Positions 25,826-35,786 of a stretch of DNA of 64,000 nucleotides are shown in pieces. The notes under the pieces were generated by a model. The model was given only the letters and a program-made list of their open reading frames with translations, was not told the DNA's origin and did not search any database. Each line of letters begins with the position of its first letter. The stretch's first letter is position 1. The stretch comes from Metallyticus violacea (Eukaryota; Arthropoda; Insecta; Mantodea; Metallyticidae). A program made the position numbers and the translations under genes. The stretch lies in NCBI GenBank assembly GCA_030762175.1, contig CM060834.1:31996501-32060500 (forward strand). The letters are read 5' to 3'.

Positions 25826-26120
25826 ATGAACTCGACCAGGAACCATTGCGCATCTGTTGCTCATTCGCCAGGACTAATCAAAACTACGTTACTTAGGCTT
25901 GATCAACATTTCCATGATGTTCTGAAAGATGAATGTTCTGTTGTAACTGGTGTGAGTCCTTCTGAAATAGTTTGTTTTAAACACGCTCCAATCACTTCAG
26001 TGAAAGTAGAACGTTCCTTTTACATAATGAAAAATGCTCTCTCTGACAAGCGGCTGATTATGCTGCTTGATACCTTGAAAAAAACAGCTTGTGTTACTTG
26101 TAACCAAGAAAATAAGCGTA
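25826..26120 (+). pseudogene. hAT-like transposase C-terminal dimerisation fragment
   Basis: The open frame (continuing to 26212) encodes SPSEIVCFKHAPITSVKVER, then SFYIMKNALSDKRLIML and LKKTACVTC. The pattern (Y/F)KxAPITSxxVERSFSxxKNxLSxxR is the signature of the hAT-family C-terminal dimerisation region in arthropod elements and host proteins derived from them. Only this end is present and the residues after about position 96 look like read-through, so it is a fragment of a transposon, possibly carried within the surrounding repeats. Confidence 0.6.
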
Positions 26121-26639
26121 AGTACTTAAATTATGTTATGAAGGTTATTAAGTATCTTAAATACCTGTTTTTATTAATAATGAGTGATATTACTCTCTGT
26201 TTTCGCTTTTAATAACTTCCTATTTTAATTATATTACTGCCTAATTTCAGTGTTTTAAGTGCCTCTTTGCCGGCCTACTTTAACCACTGAACTATGCTAA
26301 TGAGCAAGAGATTCCTCCTACAGCTTCCTCTCACTCTCCGAATCAAAATACTCCACAAGCTAACCGAGACATTGGTTTGTTTCGCGCCTGCAAACCAAGT
26401 CTCTTACAGATAACTGCAAATACAAACATGAGGCGCAAGATAGAAGTCCCCTACAAATATTGTTTTTTACTCTTAAAAACGCATCAAGCAATAGTTGTAG
26501 GAAATTAAACGTTGAAAATGTTGGGAATAGTGCAAACCAGCAATCTTCTATAGAAGTCGCCAGTTAATTGCAAAATGGTACAAAGAATAAAAAAGCTAAC
26601 TTCGAGATTTTTTGCCCAAGTACGTTTTTTTTTTAAATT

Positions 26640-26900
26640 ACACCCTCAATTAAATAGTCATTAAATTAAACCAGAAAACAATGTTTTGACTTATAGATTG
26701 TTCAAAGTCCCAGCACGCGAAAAATGTCCAGCATTTAATGATTTGCCTAACCGTTGCGAAGATATTTATTAAAGTGTTTTCAAAAATTGCCACTTTTCAG
26801 ACTTTCAGAAAGAAGGCGGTAGACCTGCATTTGGAAAATGTCCCACGCCTCGATTTACCTACATTTCACTCGGGAAAAGAAGCAGTCTTGCTGTATGCAT
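26640..26900 (+). repeat. Third unit of the diverged repeat of roughly 300 bp
   Basis: It shares with the units at 23.9-24.5 kb the order TTAAATTAAACCAGAAAA, TTGACTTATAGATTG, AAAATGTCCAGCAT, GTTGCGAAGATATTTATTAA and ACGCCTCGATTTACC. The hAT-like fragment lies between the second and third units. Confidence 0.5.
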
Positions 26901-27134
26901 TAGAAAATTCAAATATAAAATAATTTAAACATTTCCTATACTGCAACAAAATCAAAATGTTCTTGAAAGATAATACACATTTAGCATAAAAAGGAACCGC
27001 AGCTATTAGCGAATTCAGAAGGAATGAAGCTATTTCGGTCGTCACCCTCAGAAATATGTTTTTTTTCGGCGAATTTAGAAGAAATGTGAGCGATTGCTGT
27101 TTGTTGTACCAATGGAGGTTTTTTGAAAATATGC

Positions 27135-27166
<32 letters not shown>

Positions 27167-27411
27167 TGAAACATAAAAATAAAGAAACACTATTAACAAT
27201 GTAACAAATTAACACTAATAATAAAAGTAGATAAAGATAAAACACAGAGAAAGAGTCACACTTGAAACTGCTATATTTCGAACTACTGCGAGTTCTTCAA
27301 TGGCAAGAAGCTAGACAAGTGAAGGTGATAAAAGTAAATATTGAGTATCGAAGGTAACGTTAGGCATGGAAACAGATGAAACTAGATATGAGAGTGTGGG
27401 AAGAAAAAAAA

Positions 27412-27981
27412 TTAATATGTAAGATTTAAACCAGGTGGTATACGCGCTTTATGTAAAAATATAGCTGCCATTTCTCTATCTCTGAGTAAACTTTCACAGC
27501 ATTGTGTAGGTAAAGCATCAATAAGAGTTAGACTAAAAGCATCATCAAAATCCTTACAGTGAGATAAGGCATGTTGGGCAACCGGCAAGGGAGACTTGGT
27601 TTTAACAGAACGTCTATGATTGTTCATGCGTAGAGAAACAACAGTAGAAGTTAAACCAATATAAAATGCTTTGCAAAGCTTACAAGATAACATATATACG
27701 ACGTTCTTGGAAGAACAGGTAGCAAATGAAGAAATGTTGAATTCCTTGGATAAATTAGGGCTATGGAATGATTTGCACGGCATAATTAGTGCACAGGTTT
27801 TACATTTAGGACGTTGGCAAGGATACGAGCCAGCAAAGGGACGTGGTAAATTCGGAGAGGATAGGTTACGGCGAAATATACTTTTAAGGTTAGGGGGTGT
27901 TCTGAAAGTAAGGCGGGGTACAATTTTAGAAAAATCATTTAAAGATGGATACATTAACAAAGTATCGTGACATTCTTTCAA
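27412..27981 (-). CDS. Penelope-like element GIY-YIG endonuclease C-terminal fragment, left arm
   Basis: The protein has the Penelope-like endonuclease layout: a cysteine pair in CQRPKCKTC, a further cysteine in CALIMPC, the GIY-YIG-like core VVYMLSCKLCKAFYIGLTS, then LRMNNHRR, an H in VAQHALSHC, and the terminal RDREMAA.FL....PPGLNLTY. In Penelope-like elements this nuclease cleaves target DNA and sits after the reverse transcriptase. Here the reverse transcriptase is missing, so the copy is a 5'-truncated fragment. The start Met chosen by the ORF lies in the palindrome spacer and is not the native start. Confidence 0.88.
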   Translation of the reverse strand: MKECHDTLLMYPSLNDFSKIVPRLTFRTPPNLKSIFRRNLSSPNLPRPFAGSYPCQRPKCKTCALIMPCKSFHSPNLSKEFNISSFATCSSKNVVYMLSCKLCKAFYIGLTSTVVSLRMNNHRRSVKTKSPLPVAQHALSHCKDFDDAFSLTLIDALPTQCCESLLRDREMAAIFLHKARIPPGLNLTY

Positions 27982-28530
27982 AATATAATGTATCCATCTT
28001 TAAATGATTTTTCTAAAATTGTACCCCGCCTTACTTTCAGAACACCCTCTAACCTTAAAAGTATATTTCGCCGTAACCTATCCTCTCCGAATTTACCACG
28101 TCCCTTTGCTGGCTCGTATCCTTGCCAACGTCCTAAATGTAAAACCTGTGCACTAATTATGCCGTGCAAATCATTCCATAGCCCTAATTTATCCAAGGAA
28201 TTCAACATTTCTTCATTTGCTACCTGTTCTTCCAAGAACGTCGTATATATGTTATCTTGTAAGCTTTGTAACGCATTTTATATTGGTTTAACTTCTACTG
28301 TTGTTTCGCTACGCATGAACAATCATAGACGTTCTGTTAAAACCAAGTCTCCCTTGCCGGTTGCCCAACATGCCTTATCTCACTGTAAGGATTTTGATGA
28401 TGCTTTTAGTCTAACTCTTATTGATGCTTTACCTACACAATGCTGTGAAAGTTTACTCAGAGATAGAGAAATGGCAGCTATATTTTTACATAAAGCGCGT
28501 ATACCACCTGGTTTAAATCTTACATATTAA
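27967..28530 (+). CDS. Penelope-like element GIY-YIG endonuclease C-terminal fragment, right arm
   Basis: This is the mirror copy of the left-arm frame. It differs by very few residues (for example TPSNL for TPPNL, and CNAFYIG for CKAFYIG) and keeps the same GIY-YIG core, HRR and PPGLN motifs and the stop. It begins in the spacer (MTFFQNI is not native) and has no reverse transcriptase, so alone it cannot transpose. The two intact frames after duplication suggest the event is young. Confidence 0.88.
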   Translation: MTFFQNIMYPSLNDFSKIVPRLTFRTPSNLKSIFRRNLSSPNLPRPFAGSYPCQRPKCKTCALIMPCKSFHSPNLSKEFNISSFATCSSKNVVYMLSCKLCNAFYIGLTSTVVSLRMNNHRRSVKTKSPLPVAQHALSHCKDFDDAFSLTLIDALPTQCCESLLRDREMAAIFLHKARIPPGLNLTY

Positions 28531-28684
28531 TTTTTTTTCTTCCCACACTCTCATATCTAGTTTCATCTGTTTCCATGCATAACGTTACCTTCGATACTCA
28601 ATATTTACTTTTATCACCTTCACTTGTCTAGCTTCTTGCCATTGAAGAACTCGCAGTAGTTCGAAATATAGCAGTTTCAAGTGT

Positions 28685-28755
28685 GACTCTTTCTCTGTGT
28701 TTTATCTTTATCTACTTTTATTATTAGTGTTAATTTATATATATATATATAAATT

Positions 28756-28820
<65 letters not shown>

Positions 28821-28931
28821 TCTCTCTCTACAGTCGCAATTTTCGTTTATTCTCGACTCTTTCTCTGTGTTTTATCTTTATCTACTTTTATTATTAGTGT
28901 TAATTTATATATATATATATATATATAAATT

Positions 28932-28984
<53 letters not shown>

Positions 28985-29020
28985 TCTCTCTCTACAGTCG
29001 CAATTTTCGTTTATTCTCAA
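28685..29020 (+). repeat. Tandem duplication (170-bp period) of Penelope-like tail plus AT/GT microsatellite
   Basis: The segment from GACTCTTTCTCTGTGTTTTA through a long (AT)n, a (GT)n and TCTCTCTCTACAGTCGCAAT occurs twice, starting at 28685 and 28855. The first unit begins inside the right arm of the palindrome. Tyr-Ile and Cys-Val rich ORFs over it are simple-repeat artefacts. Confidence 0.9.
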
Positions 29021-29069
29021 CGAAACCCGACACATAGCCATCGATTAACAAATAATTCGTTGAGTTCGT

Positions 29070-30850
29070 TAACCAGCAAAATTGGACCGTTGGGGGGGGG
29101 GGGGGAGTTTAACCCAGAGCGAAAATTAAAATATTAACTAAAAATCACTCTATCGGTCACAATGATTGCTTTATCTTAATGAAACTAAGAAAAAAAAAAC
29201 TTTAAAATTTATTAGTTTTGGAAAACCGTGACAATCGGCACACTTGGAGTGGGGATATAATTGAAAAACTTTAGGGGGTTAAAGTGAAATTTAAAAATAG
29301 CTCTAGCGGCTGCAATTTTAAATGTCTTTAAAGGCAACTCAGCATAGGTATTTGAAATAAAATAAGAAAAATAGTTTCCAAAATAAACGACATCGGAACA
29401 TTAGAAGAGGGGAAGGTTGCCTGAAACCCAAAATTTAAAAGATAGCTCTAATGGCATTAATATATGATTTTTCGCAACAAAACTTCATATATTCCATTTA
29501 AATAGAATAATAAAAATATTTACTGAAAATTAAGGAAATCGGGCTTTTAGAAGGAGGGATTTACCTGCACCCCAAATTTTAAAAATCGCTCTAGCAGCAC
29601 CAATAATTGTTTTTCAAAACTCGGCATATACTATTTAAATTAAATAGGGAGAATAATTTTGAAAAGTATCAGATTATTGTGAATTGGAGTATGCCTGAAA
29701 AACTTTTGGGGGTTAAGCCCAAATTTAAAGATTTTTCTAATGGCCACAGTGGTGTTCTTTTTAAAAGGAAACTCAATATATGCCATTGAAATAAAATAAC
29801 AAAAATAATTGCTAAGTTTTTGTTTTTTGATTGATTTATTTATGGACGCTCTTTAACATCTCAGGTCATCAGTGTCCCATTCAACTCAGGGCGTGAAACG
29901 GCCGACAAATTTTGCTCAGAGGCCTCTTCTTTCAGACTTGAGGTTCTTTATCGTGCCATAAATGTACGACACGGGACCCACGGCTTTACTTCCCTTACGA
30001 AGGAAGCCATACTTAGGATTTTTACGCCCCGAAAAAAATCCATCGGTCCTGGCCGGGTTCGAACCCGCGATCTTGGGTTTACTGAAAATAAGTGAAATTG
30101 GAGCATCAGCAGGGGGGTTACCCAAAATTTAAAAATAGCTCTAGCGGCATTAATATTTGTTTCGCAACTAAACTCCATATAAACCATTTAAATAAAACAA
30201 GGGGGAAAAAAAGCAGTTCATAAAAATTAGTAAAACCGAACTATAAGCAGGTAGGAGATTGCTTGCACCCCAAAATTTAAAAATCGTCCTAATGGCATTG
30301 ATATATGCTCCCCCCCCGCAACGAAAATCCGTATAAGTAATTTAAATTCTGAAAATCAGGGGGTTACCTGGAACCCAAAATTTAAAAATCGCTCTAGCAG
30401 CACCAATAATTGTTTTTCACAACGAAACTTGGCATATATCATTTAAATCAAATAATAAAAATAGTTTTTGAAAATCATCAGATTATTGGAAGTGGGGGGG
30501 GGGGGGTATATCTGAGAATTTTTGGGCTAAGCCCAATTTAAAAATGGGACTAGGCCGCAATTTAATTTTTTAAAGGAAACTTGATATATGCCATTGAAAT
30601 AAAATTAGAAAAATTGTTTCTGAAAATTAGCGAAATCGGACTATTAGCAGGAGGGTTACCCACAATTTAAAAATCGCTCAAGCGGCATTAATGTTTGTTT
30701 TTTTGCAACGAAACTCCGTATAAGCCATTTAAGAGAATAACAAAAATAGTTTGTGAAATCAGGCAAATCGGACCATTAGGAGGGGGAATACCCAAAATTT
30801 AAAAATCGCTCTAGCGACACCAATATTTGCATTGTACATCGAAATTATTT
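29070..30850 (+). repeat. Satellite-like tandem array of about 11 diverged units
   Basis: The key phrase AAATTTAAAAATCGCTCTAG or a close variant recurs near 29141, 29294, 29441, 29581, 29730, 30131, 30281, 30384, 30541, 30670 and 30801, giving units of mostly 130-156 bp (one of about 104). Each unit also has an ATATGCCATTTAAAT-type phrase, AATAAAAATAGTTT and a G-rich AGGAGGGGG stretch before it. The extra 250 bases between 29730 and 30131 are explained by a SINE insertion at 29822-30083. Confidence 0.88.
29822..30083 (-). mobile_element. SINE family 2 inserted in the satellite array
   Basis: On the minus strand it begins near the box B region (CGCGGGTTCGAACCCGGCC), continues through the body with AAATTTTGTCGGCCG and GATGTTAAAGAGCGTCC and ends in ATAAATAAATCAATC. 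The 5' half of the tRNA-like head is missing. The flanks on both sides are satellite sequence, so the SINE is younger than the array. Confidence 0.88.
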
Positions 30851-31059
30851 TTAGATAGTAATATGTATTTGTTTTATTGAAACATATGAATATTTCTTTA
30901 AATACAAAACGTAACTCGACATTTTCTGTTATTTTCCTCTATTTAAGTGAATGTGAAGATATTAATGGTAAGTTTAAAAATACTTAAATGTATAGCTTTG
31001 TCTATCATCAGTAGCCATATATTTAATTTAATTAATAATATACCATTACTTTTCGTGGT

Positions 31060-31061
<2 letters not shown>

Positions 31062-31103
<42 letters not shown>
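31062..31103. repeat. AAT trinucleotide microsatellite
   Basis: About 14 uninterrupted AAT units. Confidence 0.95.
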
Positions 31104-31104
<1 letters not shown>

Positions 31105-31633
31105 TGGTTTCTCTTTTGTAATATTTATAGATTGTGAGAATTCTAATTTTGTTCCCCACACAGTAATGCCATAACTTATTTCCTTTTCTTAATTCACAAG
31201 GCCTAATTTGGATTTTATATTCATGTTTATTAAAAGTTATTCAACCGAAGAGTAATTAGCTTAGTTTACGAAGCTCCTGCATGACGTACTTTCTTTTACC
31301 TTTTGGATTTTGACGCAAATAAATGAAAAACCCTTTGCATATGCGTTCCACTTTGTTCATCTATTTTGCTTGTTTTTTTTTTTATGACTGGATTATTCTC
31401 TCTTGAGAGTTCTTTATCTCAAATTATTTCTGATTCTTAGCGTAAACACTGAAAAAAATTATCATATTCCATAAGCATTCTTTGAAAATGTATTCAGTTT
31501 ATGGCACTGAAATTTTTTTAAATACTGGACAACCAATATTCAGTACAATGTATCTAGAATTGCCACTTGAAATTTAATAATTTGTTTTAAAATAATGTTG
31601 TATGTTGCAGAATAAAATACTTATTACAAATAG

Positions 31634-31856
31634 TATTTAGGAGTGAACTTGGCGGACATTCTCAAAGCTAAACAAAACTGGAATGTGGATTATGGCACGT
31701 CAACGCGGAAGATACTATCTCGCAGGCGTTCTCCAGCTCATGTTACAGGGGCGGATGTCTGTTTTTCTGCAGATGATTACCAGTATATTCTGGAACACCA
31801 TTCAGGAATGATTCAGCTTGTAGCAATAATTTTCATGGGCATTCTGCTATGTCAAG
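31634..31856 (+). CDS. Isolated nAChR-like exon (gene B), loop C to TM1
   Basis: The frame reads DILKAKQNWNVDYGTSTRK, then ILSRRRSPAHVTGADVCFS, DDYQYILEHHSGM and IQLVAIIFMGILLCQ before a GTAAGG donor. The EHHSGM segment parallels ERHSGM in the gene C exon at 52411 and KRHGN in gene A, and the exon leaves after one base of a codon as in both. An acceptor at 31633 gives the same phase-0 entry; a second AG at 31640 would start the exon at 31641 in a different phase. It is about 50 bases longer than its relatives, and it lacks the TM1 proline. No partner exons were found, so it may be a relic or part of a heavily diverged third gene. Confidence 0.6.
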
Positions 31857-32088
31857 GTAAGGGGTTTTTATTTTCATTTTACTCATTATTATAGTTATTT
31901 TGTAAGGGTCTTGCGCATATCATAGACGCATTAACTGCGAGGTTTCAACATTTGTAACGACGTTAAATTCTGTTTTTTATACTTTATATGTAAATTAAAT
32001 TCCTTTCCCTGACAGCTTGTGTAGTGCAACAATATTGTATTATTTACACACATACTTTGTGATTATTTGAAATAATCATAACCTTCCA

Positions 32089-32460
32089 AATGCACCAAGC
32101 GAGGTGGTTCAGGCGGAATGCTTGGGATTCACAATCAGGAGTTCCCAGATGCAAATCTCTTGGAGCCGGCCATCCTGATCTTGGGTTCTTTCGTGGTTTC
32201 CCCTGGAGGCTTAGTCAAACGCTGGAATGAATAGATTTTTCTTTCCCAGGAGTTTTCAGCTCTCATTTCATTCCGCTGATTCTGTTATAGAGTTCAAAGT
32301 ACCAGGCAAGGTGGTCTGTTGCTATGTGCGGTGTGATGCACTTTGTAAAGATTTCTGTTTTGGAGCTTGGTATGAAAGCATTCCTTCTAAGGGTCGAACT
32401 CCTTAGAGGTAGGTTCCGCAGGGTCGGGATACTCTATACGGAAACAATGGTGTGTTCGTG
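32089..32460 (+). mobile_element. SINE family 3 copy
   Basis: The block contains GGCCATCCTGATCTTGGGTT, TTTCGTGGTTTCCCCTGGAG, TCATTTCATTCCG, ATTCTGTTATAGAGT and a GTCGAACTCCTTAGAG segment. The same order recurs at 51.6-52.0 kb. A weak tRNA-like start (GAGGTGGTTCAGGCGG) suggests a tRNA-derived SINE. Confidence 0.6.
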
Positions 32461-32571
32461 CCTCATATAACTTGGTTCCAAGCTGCCCAGTGTCTCTCAT
32501 CCCTTCCTTCCAAAGATGCCAAGCACAAACTGCCACACTTTGAGAACGGCTGAAATACGGAAAATTCTTCC

Positions 32572-32745
32572 TCCATTCCTACCAAGGCAATCTGTTGCAG
32601 AGTCAAAGGTGCCAGACGAGATGGGCTGTTGCTGTGTGCGGTTTCTGCCCTCTGTATGGTGTGAGCGACCCTTATGAAGGACTCAAATTTCTTGTAAGAG
32701 GAGGGGCTCCACCGCATCAGAGTGCTCTCTGTATGGAAATATATT
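32572..32745 (+). mobile_element. SINE family 3, second partial copy
   Basis: The string AATCTGTTGCAGAGTCAAAG, then GTGCCAGACGAGATGGGCTG and GCTGTGTGCGG, repeats the 3' half of the copy just upstream (ATTCTGTTATAGAGTTCAAA, ACCAGGCAAGGTGG, GCTATGTGCGG). Confidence 0.55.
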
Positions 32746-32863
32746 AGGATACACGTCTACGTCCATTTCACAGTACCCCTGGATCTTGGCCGCACGGCTC
32801 ATCCCTTCTTACCGAAAGGGCCTTAACTTGGAGCATAGGCACAAACGTTCAGAACTTGAGCAT

Positions 32864-33082
32864 TTTTTTTTTGACTGATTTATTTATGGACGCTCTTTAA
32901 CATCTCAGGTCATCAGCGTCCCATTCAACTCAGGGCGTGAAACGGCCGACAAATTTTGCTCAGAGGCCTCTCTTTCAGGCTTGAGGTTCTTTCTTTTCTT
33001 TCCATCGGTCCTGGCCGGGTTTGAACCCGCGATCTTGGGTGTAGGAGGCAAGTATGGTAACCACTACACCACCAGGACCGAC
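32864..33082 (-). mobile_element. SINE family 2 with tRNA-like head and 12-bp target-site duplication
   Basis: On the minus strand it starts GTCGGTCCTGGTGGTGTAGT with box A (GGTGGTGTAGTGG) and a box B (GCGGGTTCAAACCC), runs through the family body and ends in an A-run (poly-T on the plus strand). It is flanked by the perfect direct repeat GAACTTGAGCAT at 32852-32863 and 33083-33094. It is the best-delimited copy of the family in the window, although the middle of the body is shortened relative to the 29.8-kb copy. Confidence 0.93.
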
Positions 33083-35736
33083 GAACTTGAGCATGGCTGA
33101 AGTACCCAACATTTCTCCTTTGTTTCTATCAATCCAATCTAACGTCAGCAGGGCTTTCCAAAATATTTTTAGTTGACAGCAGCAGCAAAAGACAATGATC
33201 AGAATGGCAAGTAGCTTGTTTACTTAGGCTGCGAATGTATTAACATCAAAGAGAATAGGTTAATTCATCTATTAGAGTTACGTAGAGCGAAAACATGCGT
33301 TAATTTGACTGGACTGACCATAGAAACCACTATAGCTCAAATTAGAAAGCATTTCAATTTGTCAATAAAAGTTAACATATACAAGCCAGCTCAAGAGTCT
33401 TAATGGGCGTTTCATGCCTACATAGCATATTTATTTACATATCATGTAGAATCACTTGTACGTCTTCATTTCATAACTGTAGCTTTTAAATTTTGTTCAA
33501 GTTCAATATCGAACACATTCAAAGACCAAAAGAAGAATTTAGAATGAAAGAATATATTATCACATCACTCTCAGTGTCATATTTTTGCTGATTTTCGCTT
33601 TGAGAAAATTTGATCTATTACGAGTGAAACGTCTGCAAAAAGATTTATTACATCTATGGCATGGCAATACCATTAGGGCTCCTGCCGTGAAAGTCTACTA
33701 CAAATGATGAGTGGAAATGTCAGACGTTCTAAGTGCATTTTCTAAATTTTACAGGGCAAGTAAAAAACTACCCCCCTCTGTTAGTATTTCATTATTATAA
33801 CCAAAAATCGTTGTGAAGATTTTTTTAGTACAAAATTGTGTTGTGTAATAAATCGTTGTCAAGAATACAATGACAAGGACGGTGCCATATGATGGAAGAG
33901 TCGGTTACAAGTGTCATTCAAACTTCTTTTACATTTTATTTCAGATTTTAGAGGGAAATAATTACAAAAATAAGATTAATGATTACCAGCAATATATATA
34001 ATGTTTTACGGACAGAAGTATAAACATGTATCATGAAAGCGTACACATATTTTCCCCTCACAATGACAGGAAGAGTTTAGTTTTTCATTCTTACACAGGG
34101 GTTGAAATCGACGTCTCATAAAACTATCGCTGCTCTTCAGGAAGGGGTGGCAACATGGACGAGAGGTTTTTTTTTTTTTTTTTTTTTTTTCCAGCCATAA
34201 ACGGGGTTGTTCTTTCAGATGAAACATGTTGTTTATTTTCCTCTTTAAAACTTAAAAACCCTCCTCCCTTCTAATTGTGTGCTTTTAATAGCTACTTGAG
34301 ATGAATGAGATCGAGATACTTTAAGTATTGTACATTTTGAAATATTGCACTTATTTAATGTTAACAGTGAATCAGCAACATTCTTAAAATCAAGAAATCA
34401 CTTGACTCCATTAAAACTACACGAAAAGGATTTGTGAACTGTCCAAACGATACAAGTGCCAGATTTTTTCCCCTTTGTTCCCCCTTCTTTTTTTCTCTTT
34501 TCTCCCCTTCTTTTGGAGATCGGTATATGCCATTGCCATAACCTGATAACCCTCCTATCTCTCCTCGTTGTGGTTCAAAAAGCTTTGTTAGATGTCTCTT
34601 GATGCGTGTGCCTATAGAAGGTTTGTAAGGAACGAAACAAGTGCCCGCCCCTTGTATTAGCGGCAAATTGCCAGTTTACGCACGTAACAGCTTATGCTGC
34701 TCGGAAAGTGTTGTGTGTTTAGTTTATTAATGTAATGGATACAGTAAGAACGAAGTCTAAAAGTAATTGTTAATAGGGAGAAAAGAGTTCATGGAAAGCC
34801 TTATTCCAAAACAAGGGAGAAACCAAAGATGGAAAATCACCACCACTCGCGATGATAAGTTTTAGTAACGATACATTGTGTATTGACATAACGTTACTTT
34901 ATCCGGCTTGTACTATCGTATATTCCCACGCCTAATTACCGACACGTATATAACAATATACTCAAGCGTCTACAGTATTTATTAATTTTTATAACCATGT
35001 GCTTCGTATTTTGAAAAATGTTCTCATTATACTCTAAGAATTACAACTGCCACGTGCAAATGTAATTACAAATGCAAGGATTTGCTCAAAGAACAAAAAG
35101 AACTTCCTGCAACTTTACAAATTATCCAATGAAGAACAGGGGACTTATCTGATGAATATCTTTGATATAGCACCTATAGCAAGAAGAAGACATGGAACTT
35201 ACGCAGATCCTGTTGATAGTAAGAGGCAGGCAACAATGTGTTACTCTTCCAAGTGGCAAAGTTCTCGTTCTAGTGTGTCCTAAAACATTCGAGAAGATTT
35301 TTTCTTTAACAGTCGACTGCAAACAATGAATACAAATAAAAAGTAAGGCTGTGTTACTTTTAGTCGTATTTATCATGCTAACTCTTTCAGCTGCATTTCT
35401 GTAGGAGTGTGTGTTGGGCTATCTATGTGTATTGTGAAACATATCGAAAGCGAGATATACGCTAGAACAAATAATATTTATTTATGCCTTATGTGTATAA
35501 GATATGGTACAAGTACTCTAGGAGAGTATTTCGTTCTAAATTTCCAGCAGTAACACCTCCATTGGAAAGTGCAATTTTTAAATTGGTGAACAAAATTCGA
35601 ACTCAAGGCGTTTTTAGTGACAAGCTGAACGGGACCTCAACAGCTTGATGAAATACATATATCGATTAGCAACTTCTCCTCTGAAGTCTTTTAACACGAT
35701 AGCCTAACAGTATCAGCATTTCGTATAAAGACAATA

Positions 35737-35786
35737 TATAATTACTGATATAAATAAAATATATAATTACTGATATAAATAAAACC
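35737..35786 (+). repeat. 26-bp tandem duplication
   Basis: The string AATATATAATTACTGATATA followed by AATAAA occurs twice in direct succession. Confidence 0.85.

Larger units (their letters stand above)
27206..28736. repeat. Near-perfect 1.53-kb palindrome (750-bp arms, 31-bp spacer) of Penelope-like element ends
   Basis: The left arm 27206-27955 is the reverse complement of the right arm 27987-28736; paired coordinates sum to 55942 at both ends, so the arms carry no net indel. Only about four mismatches were noticed by eye. The 31-bp spacer is 27956-27986. Each arm holds the same endonuclease reading frame and the same tail, pointing outward from the centre. Penelope-like elements often occur in tandem or inverted partial copies; an inverted pair this clean suggests recent formation or gene-conversion between arms. 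Confidence 0.95.
20457..31633. other. Interval between gene A and the gene B exon
   Basis: No host exon was recognised. The interval is filled with a SINE, a cluster of diverged repeats with a hAT-like fragment, a Penelope-like palindrome, a tandem AT/GT repeat and a satellite array, listed separately. From about 21150 to 23870 only unremarkable AT-rich sequence was seen, including small ORFs without motifs (for example minus-strand 22352-22552 and 23232-23725). Confidence 0.6.

Noticed and set aside
28697..29037. Two ORFs rich in Tyr-Ile and Cys-Val
   Set aside because: They are translations of AT and GT dinucleotide repeats.
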